64,000 bases of DNA from RPQJ01 sp963746325 (GCA_963746325.1 CAVVBC010000036.1:62001-126000); one strand, 5' to 3'; positions 33,755 through 43,520 are shown, counted from the first letter of the stretch. Program-made: numbers and translations. Notes: generated by a model not told the origin, from the sequence alone.

Positions 33755-35284
33755 ATGGCCACCATCCGCGAAGACGACTTCATCCAGAGCGTCGCCGACG
33801 CGCTGCAGTTCATCTCGTACTACCACCCGCTCGACTACATCGAGCACCTGGGCCGGGCCTACGAGCGCGAGCAATCGCCCGCGGCCAAGGATGCCATCGC
33901 GCAGATCCTGACCAACTCGCGCATGTGCGCGGAGGGCAAGCGCCCCATCTGCCAGGACACCGGCATCGTCAACATGTTCCTCAAGGTGGGCATGGACGTG
34001 CGCTGGGACACGCGGCGCAGCCTGGCCGACCTGGTCAACGAGGGCGTGCGGCGTGCGTACGAACACCCGGACAACAAGCTGCGTGCGTCAGTCGTCGACG
34101 ACCCGCTCTTTGCGCGCAAGAACACGAAAGACAATTCGCCCGCGGTGTTTCATGTCGAACTCGTGCCCGGTGGCGAGGTAGAGGTCACCGTGGCCGCCAA
34201 GGGCGGTGGTTCCGAGAACAAGTCGAAGTTCGTGATGCTGAACCCGAGCGACTCGATCGTTGACTGGGTCCTGAAAACGGTGCCGACGATGGGCGCAGGC
34301 TGGTGCCCGCCCGGCATGCTCGGGATCGGCGTCGGCGGCACGGCAGAAAAAGCGATGCTGCTCGCGAAAGAATCGCTGATGGAGCCGCTCGACATGCACG
34401 AGCTGCTCGCGCGCGGACCGCGCGACAAGGCGGAGGAGTTGCGCATCGAGCTGTACGAGAAAGTGAATGCGCTGGGTATCGGCGCGCAGGGTCTCGGCGG
34501 GCTCACCACCGTGCTCGACGTGAAACTCAAGCTTTATCCCACGCACGCGGCGTCGAAGCCGGTCGCGATGATCCCGAACTGCGCAGCGACGCGCCATGCA
34601 CACTTCGTGCTCGATGGCAGCGGCCCCGCGGCGCTCGAACCGCCGTCGCTCGAACAGTGGCCCAAGGTCACCTGGAGCGCGGGCGGCAACTCGCGTCGCG
34701 TGAACCTCGATACGCTCACCAGGGCCGAGGTCGCCAGCTGGAAGCCGGGCGAGACGCTGCTGCTGAACGGCAAGATGCTCACCGGACGTGATGCCGCCCA
34801 CAAGCGCATTGCCGACCTTTACGCGAGCGGGGAGGGCCTGCCGCCGGGTGTCGATTTCACCAATCGTGCGATCTACTACGTCGGCCCGGTCGATCCCGTG
34901 CGTGACGAAGTGGTCGGCCCCGCGGGCCCGACCACGGCCACGCGCATGGACAAGTTCACCGACATGATGCTCGAGAAGACTGGCCTGATCGTCATGATCG
35001 GCAAGTCCGAGCGCGGCCCCGTCGCGATCGAATCCATCAAGCGGCACCAGGCGGCCTACCTCATGGCCGTCGGCGGCGCCGCGTACCTGGTGTCCAAGGC
35101 GATTCGCTCGGCGCGCGTAGTCGCATTCGCGGAACTCGGCATGGAAGCGATCTACGAATTCGACGTTAAGGACATGCCGGTCACCGTCGCGGTCGATGCG
35201 CTCGGTACGTCGGTGCACAACACCGCGCCGGCCGAATGGGCGGAGAGGATTCGCACGTTCAAGATTCCCGTGCGCGTAGCCTGA
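33755..35284 (+). CDS. fumA: class I fumarate hydratase, iron-sulfur type
   Basis: A 509-residue class I fumarase, the oxygen-sensitive 4Fe-4S enzyme of the citric acid cycle that interconverts fumarate and malate. Three cysteines fit the cluster ligands: RPICQDTGIVN, GAGWCPPGML and MIPNCAATRHAHF. The C-terminal half has the beta-domain marks PVDPVRDEVVGPAGPTTATR and MIGKSERG. It is 8 nt upstream of hslO, so the two are probably co-transcribed. That pairing is reasonable because both are redox-sensitive, although the functional link is my inference. Confidence 0.95.
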   Translation: MATIREDDFIQSVADALQFISYYHPLDYIEHLGRAYEREQSPAAKDAIAQILTNSRMCAEGKRPICQDTGIVNMFLKVGMDVRWDTRRSLADLVNEGVRRAYEHPDNKLRASVVDDPLFARKNTKDNSPAVFHVELVPGGEVEVTVAAKGGGSENKSKFVMLNPSDSIVDWVLKTVPTMGAGWCPPGMLGIGVGGTAEKAMLLAKESLMEPLDMHELLARGPRDKAEELRIELYEKVNALGIGAQGLGGLTTVLDVKLKLYPTHAASKPVAMIPNCAATRHAHFVLDGSGPAALEPPSLEQWPKVTWSAGGNSRRVNLDTLTRAEVASWKPGETLLLNGKMLTGRDAAHKRIADLYASGEGLPPGVDFTNRAIYYVGPVDPVRDEVVGPAGPTTATRMDKFTDMMLEKTGLIVMIGKSERGPVAIESIKRHQAAYLMAVGGAAYLVSKAIRSARVVAFAELGMEAIYEFDVKDMPVTVAVDALGTSVHNTAPAEWAERIRTFKIPVRVA

Positions 35285-35292
35285 GCCTCCCG

Positions 35293-36207
35293 ATGGCCGA
35301 AGTCGACACGCTGCGCCGATTCGTCTTCGAGCGTTACCCGTTCCGGGGCCAGCTCGTGCACCTGGGGCCCGCATGGAAAGCCATGATGGAGCACCACGAC
35401 TACCCGCGGGAGGTGCGCGACATGCTCGGTGAAGCGGTCGCGGCCGCGGCACTGCTTGCGTCTACGCTCAAGTTCAAGGGCCTGCTGTCGCTGCAATTGC
35501 GCGGCGAGGGCCCCATGCACCTCATGCTCGTGGAGTGCACGGACGGCCTCGCGCTGCGCGCCGTGGCTCGCTTCCGCGAGCCGCCCGCGAGCAGGGACCT
35601 GCGCCAGCTGTCGGGCGATGGCACGCTCACGGTCACCATCGACAACGAAGGCTCGGCCAACCGCTACCAGGGCATCGTGCCGCTCGCGGGCGCCGCGATG
35701 GCCGACTGCCTGCGCGAGTACTTCGAAAGCTCCGAGCAATTGCCGACCCGCCTCTGGCTGCACGCTGACGGCGAAAACGTGAGCGGCCTGTTGCTGCAGC
35801 GTTTGCCGGTCGCGTCGAAGTCCGGCGCCGTGCTCGAATCCGGCGCGGGTGCCGTGCCCGAGGACGAACTCGAGGATGCCTGGCTGCGCGTGCAGCTGGT
35901 GGCCGATACGGTCACCGGCGCGGAACTGGCCGAGCTCGACGACCAGAAGCTGTTGCGCCGGCTGTTCGCCGAAGACGACGTGCGCATGTTCGAGTCGACG
36001 CCGGTGTTTTTCCGCTGCCGCTGCTCGCGCGAGCGGGTCGAGAACATGCTGCGCGCGCTCGGTCGCGACGAAGTGGATTCGATCGTCGAAGAATTCGGGC
36101 AGGTCGAGGTGCGCTGCGAATTCTGCAGCCGTGCCTACCGCCTCGATGCGGTCGATTGCGCCGCGCTGTTCAGCGGCCCGGGGCCCGCCGCAACCGGCGT
36201 CCACTGA
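35293..36207 (+). CDS. hslO: redox-regulated chaperone Hsp33
   Basis: Hsp33 becomes an active holdase when oxidants release zinc from its C-terminal cysteines. The 304-residue protein has the N-terminal RGQLVHLGPAW and LKFKGLLSLQLRGEGP, and the redox switch as CRCS (Cys-x-Cys) and CEFC (Cys-x-x-Cys) around residues 237-280. ATG 35293 is the supported start (MAEVDTLRRFVF). It lies 8 nt behind the fumarase gene. A 118-bp spacer follows before metF. Confidence 0.95.
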   Translation: MAEVDTLRRFVFERYPFRGQLVHLGPAWKAMMEHHDYPREVRDMLGEAVAAAALLASTLKFKGLLSLQLRGEGPMHLMLVECTDGLALRAVARFREPPASRDLRQLSGDGTLTVTIDNEGSANRYQGIVPLAGAAMADCLREYFESSEQLPTRLWLHADGENVSGLLLQRLPVASKSGAVLESGAGAVPEDELEDAWLRVQLVADTVTGAELAELDDQKLLRRLFAEDDVRMFESTPVFFRCRCSRERVENMLRALGRDEVDSIVEEFGQVEVRCEFCSRAYRLDAVDCAALFSGPGPAATGVH

Positions 36208-36325
36208 CGACCGGACGCGCCCGTGTGACCGGCGAGTCGCGAGGGATTGCCTCTGTTGCATCGCAGCGAAGGACATGGTGATATCTTGAAATGAGATTGA
36301 CCCATGCCATTTTGGCTGCAGTACG

Positions 36326-37246
36326 GTGCACCCCTTGACGGCCCTGCCTGCCGCGCTCGACCCATCGCCACGGCGGCCGGTCGAGGTTTCGTTCGAATTT
36401 TTCCCGCCCAACGATGACGGGATGGAGCAGTTGCTGTGGGAATCGATCCAGCGGCTGGCACCGTTGCGGCCGCGTTTCGTCTCGGTCACCTACGGCGCCG
36501 ACGGATCGACCCGCGAACGCACCCACGGCGTGGTGGCGCGCGTCCTGCGCGAGACGTCACTGACTCCGGCGCCGCACCTGACGTGTGTCGGCGCGCCGGC
36601 GGGCGAGATCCTCGACGTTGCGCGCGGCTACTGGGACGCCGGGGTGCGTCACATCGTTGCGTTGCGCGGCGACATGCCACCCGGCCAGTCGACGTACGCG
36701 CCGCACCCGCAAGGTTTCGCGTACGCAGTCGACCTGGTGCAGGGCCTGCGCACCGTCGGTGACTTCGAAATCTCGGTGGCGGCGTACCCGGAGACGCACC
36801 CGGAGGCACCCGACGCCCAGTTCGATCTCGACAACCTGCGGGCCAAGGTGGATGCGGGCGCCAGCCGCGCGATCACGCAGTTTTTTTTCGACACCGACAT
36901 CTTCCTGCGTTTTCGCGACCAGTGCGCCACGGCCGGCATTGCGGCCGAGATCGTCCCGGGCATCCTGCCGATCACGCGTTTTCCGCACATGCTCAAGTTT
37001 GCCAAGCGCTGCGGCACGAGCGTGCCCGACTGGCTCGTGCATCGTTTCGACGGGCTCGAGGACGACCCGGAGACGCGCCGCCTGATCGCGGCCAGCTTCG
37101 CCATCGAACAGGTGAAGCAACTGCAGCGGCACGGTGTCGACCAGTTCCATTTCTACACGCTGAATCGTGCGGAACTGACCGTCGCGATCTGCCATGCGCT
37201 GGGCGTTCGCGCACCCGCGGGCGCGCGCGCCGCCGTGCTTGCCTGA
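36326..37246 (+). CDS. metF: 5,10-methylenetetrahydrofolate reductase
   Basis: MetF is an FAD enzyme that reduces methylenetetrahydrofolate to methyltetrahydrofolate for methionine synthesis. The 306-residue TIM-barrel protein has VEVSFEFFPPNDD near the N-terminus, FVSVTYGADGSTRERT, HLTCVGAPAGEI, IVALRGDMPPG, AAYPETHPEAP and QFFFDTDIFLRF, all typical. The start is GTG 36326; no better start is seen. No clear operator for a methionine regulator is visible in the spacer upstream. Confidence 0.96.
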   Translation: MHPLTALPAALDPSPRRPVEVSFEFFPPNDDGMEQLLWESIQRLAPLRPRFVSVTYGADGSTRERTHGVVARVLRETSLTPAPHLTCVGAPAGEILDVARGYWDAGVRHIVALRGDMPPGQSTYAPHPQGFAYAVDLVQGLRTVGDFEISVAAYPETHPEAPDAQFDLDNLRAKVDAGASRAITQFFFDTDIFLRFRDQCATAGIAAEIVPGILPITRFPHMLKFAKRCGTSVPDWLVHRFDGLEDDPETRRLIAASFAIEQVKQLQRHGVDQFHFYTLNRAELTVAICHALGVRAPAGARAAVLA

Positions 37247-37301
37247 CCGTGCGGGACGCGAATCGGCTAAGGTGCTGACTCCGTTTACCGGGGACCGCAC
37301 C

Positions 37302-39041
37302 GTGCGAAGAATCCGTCGACTCCAGTCTGCCGCGCTCGTCCTCTGCTGCGGGCTCCTTGCCGCCTGCGCGACCACCTCGACCTCCGGGACGCAGCGCGGC
37401 ACAGGAAAGTCCCTGCAGGCAACCACCGCGACCTTCGACGTGATCGTGCGCCACGGCATGGTCTACGACGGCAGCGGCGCCCCGGCGCGCCGCGCGGATG
37501 TCGGCATTCGCGGCGACCGCGTGACGGTGGTCGGTGACCTGTCAGGGGCGAAGGCCGCCACGGAGATCGATGCCACGGGCAAGGCCGTCGCGCCCGGCTT
37601 CATCAACGTGCTGTCCTGGGCCAATCGTTCGCTGATCGCGGACGGCCGTGGCATGAGCGACCTCAAGCAGGGCGTCACGCTCGAAATCATGGGCGAGGGC
37701 GAGTCGGGCGGGCCGCTCAGCGCCGCGATGAAGGCCGACATCCTCAAGCACCAGGGCGACATCAGGTTCGAAATCGACTGGACGACGCTCGGCGAGTTCC
37801 TCGACTCGCTGGTGCGGCGTGGAGTATCTCCGAACGTGGCGTCGTTCGTCGGCGCCACCAGCGTGCGCATGGTGGTGCTCGGCGAGGACGACCGCGATCC
37901 GACGCCGGCCGAGCTGGCCCAGATGCAGGACCTCGTGCGTCAGGCGATGCGTGAAGGTGCGCTCGGCGTCGGCAGCTCGCTGATCTACGCGCCGGCGTAC
38001 TTTGCCGAAACCCCTGAACTGATCGCGCTGGCCAAGGCCGCGGCGGAGTCGGGCGGCGGTTACATCTCGCACGTCCGCAACGAGAGCTACCGACTCGAGG
38101 CCGCGATCGACGAACTGATCGAAATCACGCGGGCCGCAGGCGGCCACGGCGAGGTCTATCACCTGAAGGCGGCCGGGGAGGCGAACTGGGGCCGGATGGC
38201 GAGCGCCATCGCGAAGATCGAACAGGCTCGGAGCCAGGGCGTGTCCGTCAGCGCCAACATGTATACCTACACGGCCGGGTCGACCGGGCTCGACGCGGCC
38301 ATGCCGTTATGGGTGCAGGCCGGCGGCCTCGATGCATGGGTCGCGCGCCTCAAGGACCCAGCGCTGCGTGCGCGCGTCGTGAGCGAGATCCGCAATCCGC
38401 CGGCCGGCGAGGAGAACCTTTTCGTCACCGCCGGTTCGCCCGATCGCGTGCTGTTCGTCGCGTTCCGGAATCCGGCGCTCAGGCATCTCACCGGCAAGAC
38501 GCTCGCCGACGTCATGAAAATTCGCGGGACCAGCGCCGAGGACACGATCATCGACCTCGTCATCGAGGACAACTCGCGCGTCCAGACCGTGTACTTCCTC
38601 ATGAGCGAAGAGAACGTGAAGCTTGGCCTGTCGCAGCCCTGGGTCAGCCTGGGCTCGGATGCCGAAGCGTTGGCGCCCGAAGGCGTGTTCATGAAGTCGA
38701 GCACGCACCCGCGTGCCTACGGCAATTTTGCACGCCTGCTCGGCAAGTACTCGCGGGACGAGCAGTTGCTGCCGCTCGAGGAAGCGGTGCGGCGCCTCAC
38801 GCAACTGCCCGCGACCCACTGGAAACTGCAGGACCGCGGCTGCCTGGATGCCCGCTGCTTCGCCGACGTGGTGGTGTTCGATCCTGCCGTGATTGCGGAC
38901 AAGGCGACGTTCGATGCGCCCAAGCAGTACGCCGTCGGGGTCGAGCACGTGCTCGTCAACGGCGTGCCCGTGATTCGCAACGGCGAACACACCGGGGCCA
39001 AGCCCGGTCGCGTGGTGCGAGGGCCGGGCTATCGGCCCTGA
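37302..39041 (+). CDS. D-aminoacylase-like amidohydrolase lipoprotein lacking HxH
   Basis: A 579-residue member of the N-acyl-D-amino-acid deacylase branch of the amidohydrolase superfamily. The GTG start gives a lipoprotein signal with lipobox LLAAC (Cys22). The N-terminal beta domain (VIVRHGMVYDGSGAPARRADVG) and the C-terminal FADVVVFDPAVIADKATF are normal. At the usual metal-binding site after APGFI, where relatives have the His-x-His motif (DVHTH or similar), the sequence is NVLSWANRS. Later histidines remain in YISHVRNES and VYHLKAAGE, and an Asp in LGSDAEAL. A one-metal or altered active site is possible. The substrate is unknown. It converges with the M28 peptidase gene. Confidence 0.85.
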   Translation: MRRIRRLQSAALVLCCGLLAACATTSTSGTQRGTGKSLQATTATFDVIVRHGMVYDGSGAPARRADVGIRGDRVTVVGDLSGAKAATEIDATGKAVAPGFINVLSWANRSLIADGRGMSDLKQGVTLEIMGEGESGGPLSAAMKADILKHQGDIRFEIDWTTLGEFLDSLVRRGVSPNVASFVGATSVRMVVLGEDDRDPTPAELAQMQDLVRQAMREGALGVGSSLIYAPAYFAETPELIALAKAAAESGGGYISHVRNESYRLEAAIDELIEITRAAGGHGEVYHLKAAGEANWGRMASAIAKIEQARSQGVSVSANMYTYTAGSTGLDAAMPLWVQAGGLDAWVARLKDPALRARVVSEIRNPPAGEENLFVTAGSPDRVLFVAFRNPALRHLTGKTLADVMKIRGTSAEDTIIDLVIEDNSRVQTVYFLMSEENVKLGLSQPWVSLGSDAEALAPEGVFMKSSTHPRAYGNFARLLGKYSRDEQLLPLEEAVRRLTQLPATHWKLQDRGCLDARCFADVVVFDPAVIADKATFDAPKQYAVGVEHVLVNGVPVIRNGEHTGAKPGRVVRGPGYRP

Positions 39042-39077
39042 GAGCCCGCCCGTCGCCGTTGCGCGGTCCGGGCACCG

Positions 39078-40763
39078 CTACCTGCGTTGGGTTGCGCTCG
39101 TCTCGCGCACGGCGCGGAATTCGTTGCCTGCATTCCAGTTCGGCCACGCGCGCGAATTCGCCAGGTCGTCGGCCATCTCGTAGATCAGGGTGGCGTCCTG
39201 CGCGGCGCCACGCAGGTCCCATGCGTCGTTCCAGCGATCGCACGCCTGGTGATAGCAATCGGCAGTGAACTGCGCCACCCAGCGATCGCCCGCTTCACGC
39301 CCGCCGTTCACCAGGTCGTGACCGCCGCCGATGCCCATCAGCAGCAAAGCGGGAACGCCGCGCTTGGCGAAAGGAAAGTGATCGGCGCGGTACGCAAGTC
39401 CGCGCTCCGGCTTCGCGTCCGGGGTCACGACACGGTTCTGGCCCGCCGCCTTGCGCGCGAGCAGCGCCTCGAGCTCGCTCTGCCCCGCGCCGACCAGCAC
39501 CACGTCGCGCGCCAGCCCGTTCGGCTGCAGCACGTCCATCGTCAGGTTCGCGACCGTCGTCTCGAGCGGCAGCAGCGGTTTGGTCGCGTAATACTCTGAC
39601 CCCAGCAGGCCCCGCTCCTCGGCGGTCCAGGCGGCAAAGACCAGCGTGCGGTCGGGCCGCCTGCCCTGCTTGAAGACGCGCGCGATCTCCAGCGTGGCCG
39701 CGAGACCGATGGCGTCGTCCAGGGCGCCGGGGCGCACGCGCTGGCCCTGCGCGTCGGGTGCGCCGATGCCGTAGGCATCCCAGTGTCCGCCGATCATGAT
39801 GCTTTCCAGCGGATGGCGCTGACCCGTGATCTTGCCGAGCACGTTGTGGCTGTCGACGCGCGAGTGCTGCAGGGGAAAGTCCGCCGAGAACGTAGCGGCC
39901 TTGAGTTCGACTGGCGCGAAGTCCTTGCTGCGCGCGGCCTGCTTGAGCGCGGCGAAGTCGAGTCCGGCTTCCTTGAACAAGGCGACGGCCGCATCCAGGT
40001 GCAGCCACGACTGCAGCAGCAGCTTCTCGCGCGCCGGGTCGGCGCGAACGATGTCGTAGCCTTCGCCGTTCGGCGCGATCGCTGTCTTCCAGCCGTACGC
40101 CGCGGGTCCCGTCTCGTGCACGATCAGCGCGGCAATCGCGCCGCGCCGTGCCGCTTCCTCGTACTTGTAGGTCCAGCGCGCGTAATACGTGGCGGCGTTG
40201 CCGCCGAACTTGCCATGGGCGTCGTCACCAGCGGTCGCTTCGAAGTCCGGATCGTTGACGAGGTAGACAGCTACCTTGCCGCGCAGATCCACGCCCTTGT
40301 AGTCGTCCCAGCCGCGCTCAGGCGCGTTGACGCCATAGCCGACGAACACGATCGGCGCCTGCGCGATGGTCACCCGGTCGACGGGGCGCAGCGACAACGC
40401 AGCCATCTGCTCCTGCTGCTTGAGTTGCGTGCGCTTGCCCGCGACCGTGACGCTCATGTCGGCGTCCACCGGCATCTGCGTGCGCAGCAGCGGCACGACC
40501 TGGGTGTACGACCCGCCGGACCCGGCAGGCTCGAGGCCGGCCTGCTTGAACTGGTCGACGAGGTAGGCAATGGTTTTCGTCTCGCCCGGAGTTCCAGGTG
40601 ACCGTCCTTCGAACTCATCGGACGCCAGCGTGCGCGTGATGCTCGCGAGTCGGGCGGGATCGATGGCAGGGGTGCTCGCGGGGTCGGCTGCGGCAGCGAA
40701 CATCGGCGCCAGCGCCGCAAACGCGCAGGCAGTCCTGCACCACCCAATCGTTGCCTGTGTCAT
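39078..40763 (-). CDS. secreted M28-family zinc metallopeptidase with PA domain
   Basis: A 561-residue exported aminopeptidase-like protein. A signal peptide ends near MFAAAADP. A protease-associated (PA) domain is inserted around residues 130-260 (DYKGVDLRGKVAVYLV, GAIAALIVHE). The M28 zinc ligands are seen as MIGGHWDAYG (His), RPGALDDAIG (bridging Asp), AAWTAEERGLLGSEYY (Glu-Glu), TMDVLQPNG (Asp) and a late YHQACD (His). The ATG overlaps the stop of the flavin monooxygenase gene. Its specificity, amino- or carboxypeptidase, cannot be fixed from sequence. Confidence 0.92.
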   Translation of the reverse strand: MTQATIGWCRTACAFAALAPMFAAAADPASTPAIDPARLASITRTLASDEFEGRSPGTPGETKTIAYLVDQFKQAGLEPAGSGGSYTQVVPLLRTQMPVDADMSVTVAGKRTQLKQQEQMAALSLRPVDRVTIAQAPIVFVGYGVNAPERGWDDYKGVDLRGKVAVYLVNDPDFEATAGDDAHGKFGGNAATYYARWTYKYEEAARRGAIAALIVHETGPAAYGWKTAIAPNGEGYDIVRADPAREKLLLQSWLHLDAAVALFKEAGLDFAALKQAARSKDFAPVELKAATFSADFPLQHSRVDSHNVLGKITGQRHPLESIMIGGHWDAYGIGAPDAQGQRVRPGALDDAIGLAATLEIARVFKQGRRPDRTLVFAAWTAEERGLLGSEYYATKPLLPLETTVANLTMDVLQPNGLARDVVLVGAGQSELEALLARKAAGQNRVVTPDAKPERGLAYRADHFPFAKRGVPALLLMGIGGGHDLVNGGREAGDRWVAQFTADCYHQACDRWNDAWDLRGAAQDATLIYEMADDLANSRAWPNWNAGNEFRAVRETSATQRR

Positions 40764-42232
40764 GTGTCGAAGTCCTCGAGCCTGACGCTGCGCAGCAGGC
40801 GTTGGTAGCGGATGGTGCTGTGCGGCCAGTTGTTGGTAATCGTGCCGTCAGCAAGCTTGTACCAGCTCGCGCCGGTCGCCGCCCACACGGACCGGGCGAG
40901 GTCCTGCTGCAGGCTGTGGTTGTAGGCTTCCAGCACGTCGCGCTTCACGTCGATGCGGCGCAGGCCGCGCGCCCGCATCTGCTCGAGCACATCCAGTATG
41001 TAGCCGACTTGCGCCTCGATCATGACCAGGATGCTGTTGTGGCCCAGGTTCGTGTTGGGCCCGTACAGCATGAAGAAATTCGGAAAGCCGGTGACGGTCA
41101 CGCCGAGGTAAGCGCGCGCGCCCCTCGACCATTCCTGCCGCAGATCGAGCCCGTCGCGCCCCGTGATGCGCATGGGAGCGAGGAAGTCAGTGCTCTTGAA
41201 CCCGGTCGCGTAGATGATCACGTCGGCCGCATGCAGGGTGCCCGCGCCGGTGCGCACACCGTCGGGTTCGATGCGCTCGATCGCGTCGGTCACCAGCGCA
41301 ACGTTCGGTCGCGTGAGCGTGGGGTAATAATCGTCGTTGAACAGCACGCGCTTGGCGCCGATGGGAAACTGCGGCACGAGCTTCGCGCGCAGGGCCGGAT
41401 CCCGCACCTGCCGCCGCAGGTGTGCAAGCGATTTCCAGCGCGCCAGCGCCTGCACGGGTCGCACCTGCTTCATCAATGGCGTGAGCTGCAGTTCGCCGAA
41501 GAAGAACCACTGCACGTCGTGATACAGCTTGGCCAGTGCCGGGAACCGAGTGAGCAGCCGCTGCGTGCGCGGGGCATACAGCCGGTCCTTGCGCGGCAGC
41601 AGCCAGTTGGCCGAGCGCTGGAACACCGTGAGCTGCGCAGCGAGTGGCGCGATCTGCGGCACGAACTGCACGGCGCTCGCGGCATTGCCGATGACGGCGA
41701 TGCGCTTTCCGGCGAGGTCGACGCCGTGGTTCCACTGCGCGGAGTGGAACTGGGGGCCGGTGAAGCCGGCTTGTCCTGGAATCTGCGGCGTCGAGGGGCG
41801 ATTGAGCTGACCGACGCCCGCCACGACGAAATCCGCGACGATGCTCGAGCCATCCGCGCAGGTCAGCGTCCAGGTGCTGGTGGCGTCGTCATAGGTGACC
41901 GCGCTCACTTCCGTATTGAAGCGGCAGTGCGGCAGCAGCCCGTGCCGGATGGCGAGCTCGGTCGAGTAGCCGAGCAGTTCCGCTTGCCACGCGAACCGGC
42001 GGCTCCAGTCGGTCTTCTGCGCGAACGAGAAGCTGTACAGGAAAGAGGGGGCGTCGCACGAGGCGCCCGGATAGGTGTTGTCGCGCCAGGTGCCGCCCAG
42101 CGTGGCCGCCTTCTCGAGGATGACGAAATCGTGCTGGCCGGCCTGCTTCAGGCGCATGCCCATGCAGAGGCCGGAGTGCCCGGCGCCGATCACGGCAATG
42201 CGCGTGCGTCGCGCGTCCTTCGGTTCGCTCAT
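40760..42232 (-). CDS. flavin-containing monooxygenase, Baeyer-Villiger type
   Basis: A 490-residue FAD/NADPH monooxygenase. The FAD site is IAVIGAGHSGLCMGMRL with GGTWRDNTYPGASCD; the Baeyer-Villiger fingerprint appears as FTGPQFHSAQW, which has Ser where Thr is common; the NADPH site is IAVIGNAASAVQFVPQ. DVIIYATGFKSTDFLAP follows. This fits class B enzymes that insert oxygen next to ketones, though the substrate is open. It is coupled to the M28 peptidase gene by ATGA; this pairing has no obvious metabolic logic. Confidence 0.92.
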   Translation of the reverse strand: MSEPKDARRTRIAVIGAGHSGLCMGMRLKQAGQHDFVILEKAATLGGTWRDNTYPGASCDAPSFLYSFSFAQKTDWSRRFAWQAELLGYSTELAIRHGLLPHCRFNTEVSAVTYDDATSTWTLTCADGSSIVADFVVAGVGQLNRPSTPQIPGQAGFTGPQFHSAQWNHGVDLAGKRIAVIGNAASAVQFVPQIAPLAAQLTVFQRSANWLLPRKDRLYAPRTQRLLTRFPALAKLYHDVQWFFFGELQLTPLMKQVRPVQALARWKSLAHLRRQVRDPALRAKLVPQFPIGAKRVLFNDDYYPTLTRPNVALVTDAIERIEPDGVRTGAGTLHAADVIIYATGFKSTDFLAPMRITGRDGLDLRQEWSRGARAYLGVTVTGFPNFFMLYGPNTNLGHNSILVMIEAQVGYILDVLEQMRARGLRRIDVKRDVLEAYNHSLQQDLARSVWAATGASWYKLADGTITNNWPHSTIRYQRLLRSVRLEDFDT

Positions 42233-42278
42233 GCCGCGCCCGTCTTCGTGCCTTACAGGAAACCCAAGCTTGCAGCGA

Positions 42279-42998
42279 TCAGCGGAACTGCGCCAGATAG
42301 GATGTTCCGCCGAGTGCGTTCATCTGCCGCAGGATCCACGCCTGCCGCTTCTTGACGTAGCGCGAGGGCGCGCTGACCTTGAAACGGGTCGGCGCGGGGA
42401 GCACGGCCGCGAGCAGCGCCGCCTCGGACCGGGTCAATTTCGCCGCGTCCTTGCCAAAGTAGCGTCGACTCGCGGCCTGCACGCCGAAAGTGCCGCGCCC
42501 GAACTCCGCGATGTTGAGGTAGACCTCCAGGATGCGCTGCTTGCTCCAGCAGGCCTCGATCAGCACCGTGATGCCGGCCTCGAGGCCCTTGCGGAACCAG
42601 CTCTGCCCGCGCCAGAGGAAGATGTTCTTCGCCACCTGTTGCGAGATCGTGCTGGCACCGCGCACGCGCCGGCCGCGTTCACGGTCGGCCAGCGCCTTGT
42701 CGATCTGCTTGAAGTCGAAGCCGCGGTGGCGGGGGAACTGCTGGTCTTCGGCGGCTATGACTGCCACGGCGGCGTGCTTCGATATCTGCGCCCAGTCGAC
42801 CCAGTCATGGCTGAAGTCGTAGCCTTCCTCGCGGGAGACCAGCGCCTTGACCCGGTCCGCGACCATGAATGTCGTGAACGGCGGGTCGATCCAGCGGAAG
42901 GCGACGACGACGGCGACGGTGAGTGCGGCCCAGGCGGCGCCGGCCAGCAGCAGGCCGCGCAGAATCCTGCGCGCCAGTCCTCGCCGACGTTTGGCCAC
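42279..42998 (-). CDS. mtgA: monofunctional biosynthetic peptidoglycan transglycosylase
   Basis: MtgA polymerises lipid II into glycan strands without a transpeptidase domain. The 239-residue protein starts at GTG 42998 with basic residues and one membrane helix (about 12-35), followed by a GT51 domain with the catalytic Glu in VIAAEDQQFPRHRGFD, GASTISQQVAKNIFL and EVYLNIAEFGRGTFGVQ. It is 27 nt behind no other wall gene here: neighbours are ppiB upstream and the monooxygenase downstream. Confidence 0.95.
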   Translation of the reverse strand: MAKRRRGLARRILRGLLLAGAAWAALTVAVVVAFRWIDPPFTTFMVADRVKALVSREEGYDFSHDWVDWAQISKHAAVAVIAAEDQQFPRHRGFDFKQIDKALADRERGRRVRGASTISQQVAKNIFLWRGQSWFRKGLEAGITVLIEACWSKQRILEVYLNIAEFGRGTFGVQAASRRYFGKDAAKLTRSEAALLAAVLPAPTRFKVSAPSRYVKKRQAWILRQMNALGGTSYLAQFR

Positions 42999-43025
42999 GC
43001 GCAGCGCGCCCGGGCGCGAGTGGAG

Positions 43026-43520
43026 TTACTTGGCCGCTTCGACGCGCTTGGCGCTCAGCACCTTGATCGGCTCGACCGGCACGTCGTCGTGCATGCCACG
43101 GCGACCCGTCTTGACCTTGGCCATCGCATCGATCACCGACATGCCCTCGGACACGCAGCCGAACACGGCATACCCGGCGCTGCCGCGGCCCGGGTCGAGA
43201 TTCGAGTTGTCGACCAGGTTGATGAAGAACTGCGACGTGGCGCTGTGCGGATCGTTGGTGCGCGCCATCGACAGCGTGCCACGGCGGTTGCGGACGCCGT
43301 TGTCCGCCTCGTTCTTGATCGGCGCGCGCGTCGATTTCTGCTTCATGTCCTCGGTCATGCCGCCGCCCTGCACGACGAAACCCGGGATCACGCGGTGGAA
43401 CACGGTGCCGTCGAAGTGCCCGGCCTCGACGTAATCGACGAAGTTCTGCACCGAGACGGGTGCGTCCTTTTCGAACAGTTCAATCGTGAACGCGCCGAGC
43501 GAGGTTTCGAATCGGATCAT
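43026..43520 (-). CDS. ppiB: cyclophilin-type peptidyl-prolyl cis-trans isomerase
   Basis: A 164-residue cyclophilin. The active-site segments are TVFHRVIPGFVVQGGGM (Arg and Phe of the proline pocket), GTLSMART, and SQFFINLVDNSNLDP. No signal peptide is seen, so it should be cytoplasmic, like PpiB. ATG 43520 gives the usual MIRFETSLGAFTIELF start; the open frame upstream of it shadows prmC. It is followed by mtgA at 27 nt. Confidence 0.95.
   Translation of the reverse strand: MIRFETSLGAFTIELFEKDAPVSVQNFVDYVEAGHFDGTVFHRVIPGFVVQGGGMTEDMKQKSTRAPIKNEADNGVRNRRGTLSMARTNDPHSATSQFFINLVDNSNLDPGRGSAGYAVFGCVSEGMSVIDAMAKVKTGRRGMHDDVPVEPIKVLSAKRVEAAK

Noticed and set aside
36208..36325. Methionine-type operator or SAM riboswitch upstream of metF
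   Set aside because: No repeated MetJ-like boxes and no convincing paired aptamer structure could be found in the 118 bp.
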